Below are positions 16,456 to 24,257 of a DNA stretch of 29,042 nt, in pieces (position 1 is the first letter of the stretch; each line of letters starts with the position of its first letter). Location of the stretch: NCBI GenBank assembly GCA_903912435.1, contig CAIWHI010000993.1:1-29042 (forward strand). Reading direction: 5' to 3'. A program made the translations under genes and the position numbers. A model generated the notes under the pieces. That model did no database searches. It saw only the letters and a program-made list of their open reading frames with translations, and was not told where the DNA came from. This DNA comes from an uncultured Bacteroidota bacterium (GTDB lineage: Bacteria; Bacteroidota; Bacteroidia; Chitinophagales; Chitinophagaceae).

Positions 16456-17067
16456 TTATAAATCATCACTTCTGCGCTTATCGCGATTTAGTTCAACCTG
16501 GGCAGCACAGAAATCCTCAAATGGTTCGCTCTTAATATCCGTTTCATCAAGTGTCCACTGAAATAAACGATTATCAACACAATCTATAGAAATAGTACCA
16601 AAACGAAACACTATCTGCTCTATTTCCTTCCATTCCAAAAATCGCTTTCTGGATGTTACCGGCAGTTTTACTCCATCAGCATCTACATGGATAAATAACT
16701 TATCCCAGGCAGTGCGCTCCCATAGTATGGCAAATATTAAAACACAGCTCAATACACCAAATATCAATTGGGGAAATTTCCAGTGCTGGTAAAAGGAATA
16801 CCCACCTATTGTAGCTGCCACCAAAAACTCCAACAATCTCATCTTAGGATTCACTGCCCTACTTGTTGTCCACCGGTTCCTGAAAATGGTTAAACCTATC
16901 ACGCCCAAGCCAACCAGCAATAATGCCAGCCCCCACATGGGTATTGTATAATTATAATCTAAAATAATTGCACCGGCAGCTAAAAATGCCAATCCGGTAA
17001 TTAAATGGAGGGTGGTAACCTGGTGGGGCTTTACCTTTTCATCTACCACCGGCAAATCATAAACCAT
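16456..17067 (-). CDS. Four-TM membrane protein with PH-like C-terminal domain
   Basis: I do not recognise a named family. Four hydrophobic helices are visible at about 20-40, 42-62, 78-96 and 101-118. They are followed by a soluble C-terminal part (119-203) with a pattern of short strands (LFIHVDADGVKLP, WKEIEQIVFRFGTISIDC, NRLFQWTLDE) resembling the bacterial PH-like (YcxB/bPH) domains. The N-terminus is cytoplasmic-looking, without a signal peptide. The ATG at 17067 is only 4 nt past an exact -7 element, so the mRNA is probably leaderless or nearly so. It is divergent from moaD, which has its own promoter, so a shared function cannot be inferred. Confidence 0.6.
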   Translation of the reverse strand: MVYDLPVVDEKVKPHQVTTLHLITGLAFLAAGAIILDYNYTIPMWGLALLLVGLGVIGLTIFRNRWTTSRAVNPKMRLLEFLVAATIGGYSFYQHWKFPQLIFGVLSCVLIFAILWERTAWDKLFIHVDADGVKLPVTSRKRFLEWKEIEQIVFRFGTISIDCVDNRLFQWTLDETDIKSEPFEDFCAAQVELNRDKRRSDDL

Positions 17068-17071
17068 TGTG

Positions 17072-17099
17072 CAAAAATAGGATATTAAACCAATCCAAA
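17072..17099 (-). promoter_or_regulatory. Promoter of the four-TM protein gene
   Basis: On the minus strand, TTTG (17099-17096), a 16-nt spacer and TATTTTTG (17079-17072) match the Bacteroidota -33/-7 pattern. The -7 element ends 4 nt before the ATG. Confidence 0.6.
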
Positions 17100-17163
17100 C
17101 GAGATTATGAATTTACAAGCTGATAATGAGACATTTTTTCACCAATTCTAATTTCCAAAGTGC

Positions 17164-17171
17164 TAATTTTG
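17164..17171 (+). promoter_or_regulatory. -7 element of moaD-moaE
   Basis: TAATTTTG matches TAnnTTTG and ends 28 nt before the moaD ATG. A -33 element is not obvious. Confidence 0.45.
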
Positions 17172-17199
17172 AACCAAGATAAATACCCATTTTACAGAA

Positions 17200-17442
17200 A
17201 TGAACATCCATGTTTTAGCTTTCGGTATTGCCAAAGAAATATTAGGTGGCTCATCTGTGGCTTTAACATTATCCGGCACTAATACTGTATATACACTAAG
17301 GCAACAGATAGAAAACCAATATATTGGCCTAAAAAGACTTACTTCATTTATGATAGCCGTGAATGGGGAATATGCCTCACCTGAACAAATTCTAAAACCT
17401 GGTGACGAGGTAGCCATCATCCCACCCGTAAGCGGTGGCTAG
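17200..17442 (+). CDS. moaD: Molybdopterin synthase small subunit (sulfur carrier)
   Basis: Ubiquitin-like sulfur carrier whose C-terminal thiocarboxylate supplies sulfur to convert cyclic pyranopterin monophosphate to molybdopterin, in complex with MoaE. The chain is 80 aa, ends in the obligatory Gly-Gly (PPVSGG), and has the family's KPGDEVAIIPPVSGG ending. It lies 15 nt ahead of moaE on the same strand, so the two synthase subunits are co-transcribed. No moeB/HesA-type adenylating enzyme is in the window. Confidence 0.93.
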   Translation: MNIHVLAFGIAKEILGGSSVALTLSGTNTVYTLRQQIENQYIGLKRLTSFMIAVNGEYASPEQILKPGDEVAIIPPVSGG

Positions 17443-17457
17443 TACAATATATCCTTT

Positions 17458-17874
17458 ATGACCAATATTCATATTTCATCCGAACTACTGGATATCCAAA
17501 AATGCACCGATTGGGTAATGTCGCCTGAAGCAGGGGGCATTGATGTTTTTATTGGAACAGTAAGAAACAAAACTGCGGGTAAAAATGTGGTGCGGCTGGA
17601 ATTTGAAGCCTACGAAAAGATGGCCATCAGTGAAATGCAGAAGATAGCTAATGAAGCCTGCGCAAAATGGCCATTGCTAAAAATGCTAATACACCATAGG
17701 GTGGGCATACTTCAGGTAGGGGAAATACCCGTAATAATAGCTGTTTCATCTGCACACCGTGCCGCCGCCTTTGAAGCCTGCCAATGGGCTATTGACACAT
17801 TAAAACAAACCGTACCTATCTGGAAAAAAGAAGTATTTGATGATGGGGAACAATGGGTTGCAGCTCATCCTTAA
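17458..17874 (+). CDS. moaE: Molybdopterin synthase catalytic subunit
   Basis: Large subunit of molybdopterin synthase, inserting two sulfurs delivered by MoaD into the cofactor precursor. Family landmarks are GGIDVFIGTVRNKTAGKNV (25-43), LEFEAYEKMA, the HHRVGIL region near residue 80-86, SSAHRAAAFEAC and VPIWKKE (active-site lysines near 121-127). At 138 aa it is normal. Its stop is 2 nt from the stop of the convergent mobA gene, with no room for a terminator between them. Confidence 0.95.
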   Translation: MTNIHISSELLDIQKCTDWVMSPEAGGIDVFIGTVRNKTAGKNVVRLEFEAYEKMAISEMQKIANEACAKWPLLKMLIHHRVGILQVGEIPVIIAVSSAHRAAAFEACQWAIDTLKQTVPIWKKEVFDDGEQWVAAHP

Positions 17875-17876
17875 TC

Positions 17877-18500
17877 CTACTTCACCTTAATTTTACTCAT
17901 TACCAATTTGGCATCAGCAGGCGTATTGGCATTTAATAAAGCATCAGGGTTAGGTGGCTGGAGAATATTAACCCGCTCCTTATTCCTAATCAGTATCTTT
18001 CTGGGACAATTAAAGCCTTCATTAAAAAATTGGAGTAGTAAGCTGTAAGATAATGGTTCCCATATGGTTATAAGTGGTTCAGGTAAAGAATCATAAGGAC
18101 TTTCGAATGTAGAAGCGAGGGTTGTGGCTACCCTTTTTTCTATTAGGTATTGCAATATAGCCTCATCAAGCAAAGGCAAATCGCAGGCAATAACCAACCA
18201 TGCCACATCAGGATAAACCTTGAAGGCTGATAATATCCCACATATTGGGCCTGCACCATCTACACTATCAGGCAAGAGTTTATAGGAGGAATCCATTACA
18301 CCTACCTGTTCCTGCCTGCACGAAATAAATACTTCATTACAAAAACCAGATAGCATATTGGCCATATGGTAGCGTTGCTCTATTCCATGCCATTTTATTC
18401 GACCCTTATCCTCACCCATGCGCACACTTTTGCCACCGGCAAGCACAAGTCCATAAATTGGCACCCTACCACTATTATCGCCTGAAATCACTTTTTCCAC
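17877..18500 (-). CDS. mobA: MobA-like molybdenum cofactor nucleotidyltransferase
   Basis: Adds GMP (MobA) or possibly CMP to molybdopterin to form the dinucleotide cofactor. The diagnostic LAGGKSVRMGEDKG nucleotide-binding loop is at residues 20-33, and WLVIACDLPLLDE (Asp metal site) follows. At 207 aa it fits MobA, but GTP versus CTP specificity cannot be settled by eye. It overlaps the moaC end by 26 nt and is last in the moaA-moeA-moaC-mobA series. The N-terminal 14 residues before VPIYGLVLAGG are longer than usual and encode part of the overlap. Confidence 0.85.
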   Translation of the reverse strand: MEKVISGDNSGRVPIYGLVLAGGKSVRMGEDKGRIKWHGIEQRYHMANMLSGFCNEVFISCRQEQVGVMDSSYKLLPDSVDGAGPICGILSAFKVYPDVAWLVIACDLPLLDEAILQYLIEKRVATTLASTFESPYDSLPEPLITIWEPLSYSLLLQFFNEGFNCPRKILIRNKERVNILQPPNPDALLNANTPADAKLVMSKIKVK

Positions 18501-18948
18501 CGGTTTTTTCTATCAGTTTGGTTTCCTTAATAACTATATCATGGCTCATAGCCTTGCACATATCGTAGATGGTCAAGGCCGCTATACTAGCCCCTACTAA
18601 AGCCTCCATTTCCACACCTGTCCGGGCAGTGACATTTGCTTCGCAATCTATCATCACCTCATTCTGGTCATTAACCCCAATGTTTATTTTGCAATTATCT
18701 AAGCCCAATGGATGGCAAAGGGGTATAAGGTCCGAAGTTTTTTTCGCACCCATGATACCCGCTAAAATTGCTGTTTGGAATACCGAGCCCTTTTTTGTTT
18801 GTATATCTCCCCCTTCCAATTTCTGCAACACTTCAGCAGGCAACACAACAATGCTCCTTGCAATTGCTTTTCTACTGGTGATGGCCTTAGCCCCAACATC
18901 TACCATTGATGGTAGCCCTTTTTCATCAAGATGGGTAAAATCACTCAT
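18475..18948 (-). CDS. moaC: Cyclic pyranopterin monophosphate synthase
   Basis: Works after MoaA to convert 3',8-cyclo-dihydro-GTP to cyclic pyranopterin monophosphate. MoaC hallmarks are MVDVGAKAITSRKAIA (15-30), LIPLCHPL (about 74-81), ARTGVEMEALVGASIAALTIYDMCKAM (107-133) and the final KTGGKSD. At 157 aa it is full length. Its ATG overlaps the moeA stop by 4 nt (ATGA), and its 3' end overlaps mobA by 26 nt, pointing to one translationally coupled operon. Confidence 0.96.
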   Translation of the reverse strand: MSDFTHLDEKGLPSMVDVGAKAITSRKAIARSIVVLPAEVLQKLEGGDIQTKKGSVFQTAILAGIMGAKKTSDLIPLCHPLGLDNCKINIGVNDQNEVMIDCEANVTARTGVEMEALVGASIAALTIYDMCKAMSHDIVIKETKLIEKTGGKSDFRR

Positions 18949-20150
18949 ATTATCAATTTAAACGGCCATATACGATATACTTCTCCCTTATTAAATACTG
19001 TCTTTTCCATTGGCAACTCCATAAATGCGATTGATTCCAGCAAATTAGCAAAATCTCCTGAACCATTTCCTTCCAAGGGTGAAGCAACCAATTGGCCTCC
19101 ATCATTAGCTTCAACCCTTACCTGCATGAAATACTGCATATTTGGGGTAAAGGTAACCTCCCTATCCAAAATTGCCTTAGCCCCTGGTGCTTTCTTACTT
19201 TTGCTGATTAATTGCAACCACGGCAAAAAATACCTGTGCAGGCATAAAAAAGTGGATACAGGATTACCTGGGAACGCAAAGACAAGTTGCCCATCGCTTT
19301 GGATACCAAACCAAAATGGCTTCCCCGGCCTCTGCTGCACTTTATGGAACAGGCATTGCACACCAGCCTCTTCCAACGCATCGGGAACAAAATCAAACTT
19401 ACCCATCGAGACGCCACCACTCAATAACAAAACATCATATTTTCTGAGATAATCGTCCAATTGTTCTTTTATAACTGTCTGATTATCATTAATATGAAGT
19501 AGGTCAACTTTTATTTTAAATTGTTCCAGAACAGCCCTAACTGTATGCGAATTAGACCTGCGGATTTGGTAGGTTGTAGGGGTTTCTTCTACACCCACTA
19601 ACTCATCACCTGTAGATATCACCACAACCCTTGGCTGCTTTTTTACTAGTAAATGGGTTTTACCTACCGAGGCTGCTATACCTATCAATGAGGGCGTTAT
19701 CACCTGCCCAGCCTGTGCTACGATATCACCACTACGCTTATCTTTCCCCCTTACATGTATATTCTGACCTTGTTTTACCTTTTCGACAAGTACAGTCGCT
19801 ACCCCTCCATTTATTTCCACATCCTCATACCTGATTATGGTATCTACCGATTCAGGCAGTGGAGCCCCAGTCATAATTTCAACGCATTCATTCGGCTCGG
19901 TAATTTCTATTGGTAGGCTGCCAGCGGCGATGGTGGCTATAATGTTAAAGACTTTATTTCCATTCAAAAAGGCAGAATAACTTACCCCAATTCCATCCAT
20001 TGTAGAACGATTGCATGGTGGAAAGTCCCGGTCGGCAAATAAATCCTCAGCCAATACCCTACCCAATGAATCAGCGAAGGGCACCAATTCATTGCCATAA
20101 TCCCTTATTTGACTATTAATTATTTGTTCTGCCTGCTCTACCGTTACCAT
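18945..20150 (-). CDS. moeA: Molybdopterin molybdotransferase
   Basis: Inserts molybdate into adenylylated molybdopterin. Family features are PFADSLGRVLAEDLFADRDFPPCNRSTMDGIGVS (24-58, MDG motif), GAPLPESVDTIIRYEDV, the STGDELV motif (about 180-186), LLSGGVSMGKFDFV, RPGKPFWFG and FAFPGNPVSTFLC. At 401 aa it is standard. It begins 32 nt downstream of the moaA stop and overlaps moaC by 4 nt. No separate mogA/moaB-type adenylyltransferase is in the window, so that step is encoded elsewhere. Confidence 0.95.
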   Translation of the reverse strand: MVTVEQAEQIINSQIRDYGNELVPFADSLGRVLAEDLFADRDFPPCNRSTMDGIGVSYSAFLNGNKVFNIIATIAAGSLPIEITEPNECVEIMTGAPLPESVDTIIRYEDVEINGGVATVLVEKVKQGQNIHVRGKDKRSGDIVAQAGQVITPSLIGIAASVGKTHLLVKKQPRVVVISTGDELVGVEETPTTYQIRRSNSHTVRAVLEQFKIKVDLLHINDNQTVIKEQLDDYLRKYDVLLLSGGVSMGKFDFVPDALEEAGVQCLFHKVQQRPGKPFWFGIQSDGQLVFAFPGNPVSTFLCLHRYFLPWLQLISKSKKAPGAKAILDREVTFTPNMQYFMQVRVEANDGGQLVASPLEGNGSGDFANLLESIAFMELPMEKTVFNKGEVYRIWPFKLII

Positions 20151-20182
20151 TTATTAACCTGGGATAATGAAATTATAATAAT

Positions 20183-21169
20183 CTAGCCACCTATACTTGC
20201 CATAGAAACATGATTGCCATTTTTCTCTGCTTCCCAGCCATCCTTATACCTCTTGCCTATCACATTGCTTATTTCAGCCATCAATGAATCAGCATTGTGT
20301 CCCTGCCTTACCAAATCTTTAATATTCAGCACACCATTATCGTAGAGGCAGGTTTTAAGCATTCCCAGGGGTGTTATCCTTATCCTGTTGCAAGAGCCAC
20401 AAAACGACCTTGTATAGGCTGCAATGATGCCAATATTACCTTTATGACCAGGTATATGATAGTTGTAAGAAGTAGAATTTGCCGGGTCGGCTATTTTTTT
20501 GATTTCAGGGTAGTGGGCGGTTATGGTTTCAAGTATTTTCACATAATCCCATTTCAATGCTGTATAGTGGCTAGCCCCTCCATTAAAGGGCATTTCCTCA
20601 ATAAAACGCACACTTACAGGAAGGTCTTTAGTCAATGCCACTAAAGGTATGATATCATCAATATTCTTACCATCCATCACCACCGCATTCAGTTTAACAT
20701 CCATTCCATAGCTTATTAGGGCCTGCATAGTGTCCATCACTGCCAGGAATTCATCCCTATGGGTGATAGCGAAAAAACGATTCCTATCGAGAGTATCCAG
20801 GCTAAGATTGACCGAATTAATACCAATCCTCTTCAATTCTGGTACCAGCGGGGCGGTAAGTACACCATTGGTGGTGAGGCATAATTGTTTCAGGCCATCT
20901 AGCTTAGATAAATCTGTGAGAAAAGACATTATATCCTTTCTTACAAATGGCTCCCCACCGGTAATCCTAATCTTTTCAATGCCGTGCTTTACCAATACAG
21001 AGCAAATCAGAAGCATTTCTTCATAACTCATGAGCTCCTTTCTCGATAGCCAGTCTATACCCTCCTCGGGCATACAATAGAAGCAACGCAGGTTGCACCT
21101 GTCAGTTACAGCAAGCCTCAAATAGTTAATCACCCTGCCGTGGTTATCCATCAACACTAATTTGCTCAT
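20183..21169 (-). CDS. moaA: GTP 3',8-cyclase
   Basis: Radical SAM enzyme that makes 3',8-cyclo-dihydro-GTP from GTP, the first step of molybdenum cofactor synthesis. The N-terminal cluster motif CNLRCFYC is at Cys25/29/32, the substrate-binding second cluster uses Cys257, Cys260 and Cys274 (CGSCNRIRITP), and the C-terminus ends in the conserved Gly-Gly (SIGG) needed by the family. At 328 aa it is full length. It is first in the minus-strand cofactor operon; no good TAnnTTTG element was found in the 72 nt before hicA. Confidence 0.97.
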   Translation of the reverse strand: MSKLVLMDNHGRVINYLRLAVTDRCNLRCFYCMPEEGIDWLSRKELMSYEEMLLICSVLVKHGIEKIRITGGEPFVRKDIMSFLTDLSKLDGLKQLCLTTNGVLTAPLVPELKRIGINSVNLSLDTLDRNRFFAITHRDEFLAVMDTMQALISYGMDVKLNAVVMDGKNIDDIIPLVALTKDLPVSVRFIEEMPFNGGASHYTALKWDYVKILETITAHYPEIKKIADPANSTSYNYHIPGHKGNIGIIAAYTRSFCGSCNRIRITPLGMLKTCLYDNGVLNIKDLVRQGHNADSLMAEISNVIGKRYKDGWEAEKNGNHVSMASIGG

Positions 21170-21241
21170 TCGTTAGGTCAAAGTTCGATTTTTTATTTGA
21201 ATGAAGGGGAGAAATCCTTTAGATGCTACAATAAGGTATTA

Positions 21242-21490
21242 TCACAAGCTCTTAATAGCTTTTTCGAATTGAATATTTGTAATACCAAGTGTCTTTAGAT
21301 TTGGCCCAATATGGTTTACTGGAATTTCTTTTTCAGCGGTTCTAAATACAACAGGTCTAATCAATTTCCCCCTGGGATGCCCATCAGGATAGTTCCATAT
21401 TTCATGGTCACCCTTAATTCTAATAAAAACCTATCCCAGGCTTTTCAAATATTTAATGAACAGGTTTGTAGGAATTTGGCGGATACCCAT
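21242..21490 (-). pseudogene. hicA: hicA toxin gene with in-frame amber stop
   Basis: Reading from an ATG that overlaps the hicB stop (TAATG), the frame is open except for codon 20, TAG at 21431-21433. The stop falls in ...KYLKSLG-[stop]-VFIRIKGDHEIWNYPDG..., where HicA proteins normally have an aromatic residue, so TGG (Trp) to TAG is the simplest explanation. The rest is HicA-like: GDHEIW (the catalytic-His GSHxxW box), VNHIGPNLKTLGI and a final TGA at codon 83. HicA is a small double-stranded-RNA-binding-fold mRNA interferase. As read, only a 19-residue peptide would be made, so the toxin should be inactive unless the TAG is a sequencing error or suppressed. No in-frame ATG restart exists after the stop. 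Confidence 0.8.
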
Positions 21491-21774
21491 TAGGCAAGTG
21501 GCATTGAAATCTTCAATTGATAAGATTGCATATTTTCCTCAGTTAATAATTCTATTGGCACATTAACCTCAGTAGGTTCTACAAATCCCTGCCTCAGATT
21601 CCAGCCGCAGGCAACCAAATTTTGCTCCAAAGTGCCGTTTTCTTCGCAGTACTCTAAAAATATATCTAAGGCCTCTTGAAATGAAGCTTTAGCCCCGTCC
21701 TGAGTTTTAGCATATGATGATAAATCTAGGGAAGGACAGTAGGTAATAATATAGTCGCCCTGCTCACAAAGCAT
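21490..21774 (-). CDS. hicB: HicB-like antitoxin
   Basis: Partner of HicA: a partial RNase H-like fold that binds and neutralises the toxin. The EQGDYIITYCPSLDLSSYAKT ... SFQEALDIFLEYCEENGTLEQNLVACGW pattern is typical of HicB N-terminal domains in Bacteroidota. At 94 aa it ends shortly after a VPIELLTEE stretch, without a recognisable helix-turn-helix. The hicB-first order with TAATG coupling fits a hicBA operon. The N-terminus looks trimmed by a few residues (ITV precedes the ATG in frame), but no start codon lies just upstream. The antitoxin frame is intact although the toxin is interrupted. Confidence 0.8.
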   Translation of the reverse strand: MLCEQGDYIITYCPSLDLSSYAKTQDGAKASFQEALDIFLEYCEENGTLEQNLVACGWNLRQGFVEPTEVNVPIELLTEENMQSYQLKISMPLA

Positions 21775-21870
21775 AACTGTTATAGTTGATGATACGACTT
21801 TTGTATAAAAACTTATTCTGCTATATGTCTAATCGCAATTATAAAGATACATAATGTCAACAAAAAAAAA

Positions 21871-21910
21871 ATCAGGCGTACCAAAATATCCCTATTTCAG
21901 TACGCCTGAT
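21871..21910 (-). terminator. Intrinsic terminator of paaZ
   Basis: An 11-bp perfect stem (ATCAGGCGTAC / GTACGCCTGAT) with an 18-nt loop is followed on the minus strand by nine T. It lies 11 nt past the paaZ stop. Confidence 0.88.
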
Positions 21911-21921
21911 GCTATATTATT

Positions 21922-23973
21922 CTATTCCTGATTCCTTTTCTTCACCATGGTTAGGATGGTAGCAATTGCTACAGTTTCACCAGTTTGGTCATAAACATCT
22001 ACCAGCCATTTCACAATACCCTTTGCTATATCTTCGGGTGTACGCTTTTCTTGCCCTACTTTTTCCTTAACCGTTAGCTTCACGCCAATAGTCATTCCGG
22101 GGTAAACAGGTTTGGTAAACCTACACTCATCAATACCATAGTTCAGCAATACTGGTCCCTTCTTTGCATCTACAAACAATCCTGCAGCTTTAGAAAGTAT
22201 GAAATAGCCGTGTGCCACCCTACCTTCAAATATGGTTCCCTCAAGTGAGGTAGCATCCATGTGTGCATAAAAATTATCGCCGCTCACGTTGGCAAAGTTG
22301 GTGATATCTGTTTCGGTTACAGTATGTTTTGCTGTAATCAGGGTCTCCCCTATAAACAAGTCTTCAAAATGCTTTTTAAATGGATGTACGTCAGTTTCGG
22401 TTTGCTTACCAAACTGTTGGTACACATTGGTAATGTGAGAAATGGTAGTAGGCGAACCCTGGATAGCTGTGCGTTGCAGGTAATGCATCACGCCACGCTT
22501 GCCACCCATCTCTTCACCACCACCAGCACGGCCCGGACCACCATGAACCAGCATAGGCATTGGCGAACCATGGCCTGTACTTTCCTTGGCACAATCGGCA
22601 TTCAAAATAAGAATACGACCATGCATTGTTGCTGTACCTAATACTATTTCCTTGGCGATATCATCATTTGCAGTTACTACAGAACTCACCAAAGAGCCCT
22701 TACCCATTCTTGATAATTCAATTGCTTCATCAATTGAATTATAAGGAATTATGGTTGATACCGGACCAAAAGCTTCAATATTGTGGCAATCAAGATTTAC
22801 AAATGGGTCAATGTTCAGGAAAATCAACGGAGGAAGAAAGGCTCCCTTTTCTTTATCCGCACCTATCACCTCAAAATGGTCAATATTACCAATAACTATA
22901 TCCTGCGACTTGGCTAATTGTTGCACTTTTTCACGTACCTCATTACGCTGCGAGATACCTGCCAAGGGCCCCATACGCACTTCTTTAATAGATGGGTCAC
23001 CAATTGTAGTTCCCATTAAGCGCTTGCCCAATGCTATCTGCACATCTTCAACCCTGTCAGCCGGCACTATAATCCTGCGTATGGCAGTACATTTTTGACC
23101 TGCTTTAGTGGTCACTTCCCTTACTACCTCCTTGATAAACAAATCAAATTCAGGCATGCCGGGGAATACATCCGAACCCAGAATACAGCAATTCAGCGAA
23201 TCAGCCTCCATATTGAAGGAAACTGCCTCTGATAATATCCTTGGGTGGGATTTCAACATCCTGCCGGTAGTTGCTGACCCAGTAAAAGTCACCACATCTG
23301 ATGTCTCAACAGTATCCAATATCCCCCTAGCCGAACCACAAATCAATTGCAATGAGCCCTCCGGGAAAATACCTGACTTAATGATTTCCTCAAATACGGC
23401 CTCTGTAAGGTAGGAGGTAAGAGTAGCCGGTTTTACAATTGCAGGAACCCCTGCAAAAAGGTTTACCGCAATTTTCTCCAACATTCCCCATACCGGGAAG
23501 TTGAATGCATTGATGTGAATAGCTACCCCCTCACGTGGTAACATAATATGTTGCCCGATGAAGGTATTGTTTTTAGAAAGTTTAGCATTATCGCCATCTA
23601 CATAAAAACGCTCGTCTGGAAACTGCCTGCGCAGGCTAGCATATGTAAATAGGTTGCCGATACCACCTTCTATATCCACCCACGAATCTGAACGGGTAGC
23701 ACCTGTATTAGCACTTATCTGGTAAAAATATTCTTTACGGTCTTGAAGGTAGATAGCCAATGCCTTGAGCATTCTGCCACGCTCCTGGAAGGTGAGTTTT
23801 CTCAATGCCTTTCCACCCACGGTGCGGGCATAATGCATCATCGCACCAAAATCAAGACCATCGCTACTTGCTGAATAAATTGCAGCTCCTGTTATGGCAT
23901 TATGGAGTATTTCCCCCTCTTGTTTGCCATTCACCCATTTACCTTCGGCGTAGTTTTTTAGTTGTGTTAGCAT
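21922..23973 (-). CDS. paaZ: PaaZ: fused aldehyde dehydrogenase / enoyl-CoA hydratase
   Basis: Bifunctional enzyme of aerobic phenylacetate breakdown. It hydrolyses oxepin-CoA and then oxidises the resulting semialdehyde with NADP. The N-terminal aldehyde dehydrogenase domain (about 1-520) has the catalytic pair Glu256 (NMEADSLN) and Cys295 (AGQKCTAIRR). The C-terminal MaoC-like hydratase has ANVSGDNFYAHMD with Asp566/His571. At 683 aa it is full length and both active sites are present. No other paa gene (paaABCDE, F, G, H, J, K) is in the window, so it is either detached from its pathway or used on a related CoA ester. The heptad element lies 6 nt ahead of its ATG. Confidence 0.93.
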   Translation of the reverse strand: MLTQLKNYAEGKWVNGKQEGEILHNAITGAAIYSASSDGLDFGAMMHYARTVGGKALRKLTFQERGRMLKALAIYLQDRKEYFYQISANTGATRSDSWVDIEGGIGNLFTYASLRRQFPDERFYVDGDNAKLSKNNTFIGQHIMLPREGVAIHINAFNFPVWGMLEKIAVNLFAGVPAIVKPATLTSYLTEAVFEEIIKSGIFPEGSLQLICGSARGILDTVETSDVVTFTGSATTGRMLKSHPRILSEAVSFNMEADSLNCCILGSDVFPGMPEFDLFIKEVVREVTTKAGQKCTAIRRIIVPADRVEDVQIALGKRLMGTTIGDPSIKEVRMGPLAGISQRNEVREKVQQLAKSQDIVIGNIDHFEVIGADKEKGAFLPPLIFLNIDPFVNLDCHNIEAFGPVSTIIPYNSIDEAIELSRMGKGSLVSSVVTANDDIAKEIVLGTATMHGRILILNADCAKESTGHGSPMPMLVHGGPGRAGGGEEMGGKRGVMHYLQRTAIQGSPTTISHITNVYQQFGKQTETDVHPFKKHFEDLFIGETLITAKHTVTETDITNFANVSGDNFYAHMDATSLEGTIFEGRVAHGYFILSKAAGLFVDAKKGPVLLNYGIDECRFTKPVYPGMTIGVKLTVKEKVGQEKRTPEDIAKGIVKWLVDVYDQTGETVAIATILTMVKKRNQE

Positions 23974-23979
23974 TCGTTT

Positions 23980-24010
23980 AAGTTAAAAGTCAAAAGTTAA
24001 AAGTTAAAAC
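23980..24010 (-). repeat. 31-nt heptad-repeat element upstream of paaZ
   Basis: Tandem heptads AAAAGTT/AAAAGTC (plus-strand reading) begin 6 nt from the paaZ start codon. It is the same length, same ends and same distance from the ATG as the element at 16265-16295; the two differ at three positions, all C/T. Confidence 0.85.
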
Positions 24011-24031
24011 TGCTTTGCTTGTTTAGCCTTG

Positions 24032-24058
24032 TAGGCAACCAATTGCATTGGTTGTCTA
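24032..24058. promoter_or_regulatory. 27-bp dyad between paaZ and the T9SS gene
   Basis: TAGGCAACCAAT and ATTGGTTGTCTA form a 12-bp dyad (one G-T pair) around TGC. Its size and symmetry suit a dimeric repressor operator, such as a TetR-type protein; it could also be a hairpin. It sits 59 nt ahead of paaZ. Confidence 0.45.
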
Positions 24059-24213
24059 AATTATTAGTGCAAGTTAGAATTTTTAATGGGGATAGAAAAA
24101 AAGTGAGATTAATTGAATCTATATCGAAACTTTAAGCGGGAATTTTAACACAAATGGTCATTCACTCCACAAACTACACCTAAATTTATTTTTTAAACAT
24201 ACAAAATAATTGA

Positions 24214-24242
24214 TTTGAACATAGATTATTCTCCTATCTTTG
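24214..24242 (+). promoter_or_regulatory. Promoter of the T9SS cargo gene
   Basis: TTTG (24214-24217), a 17-nt spacer and TATCTTTG (24235-24242) form the best -33/-7 Bacteroidota promoter in the window. It excludes the TTG at 24240 as a start. Confidence 0.7.
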
Positions 24243-24257
24243 GTTCAAATCCAAACA

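Noticed and set aside
21431..21433. TAG in hicA as recoding (pyrrolysine or reassigned amber)
   Set aside because: Nothing else in the window suggests reassignment: moaE's neighbour mobA and the SDR gene end in TAG as real stops.
21311..21493. Plus-strand 60-codon frame
   Set aside because: It is antisense to the interrupted hicA, which has clear family motifs.
24240..24257. TTG at 24240 as start of the T9SS cargo gene
   Set aside because: It lies within the -7 promoter element, so it would not be in the transcript.
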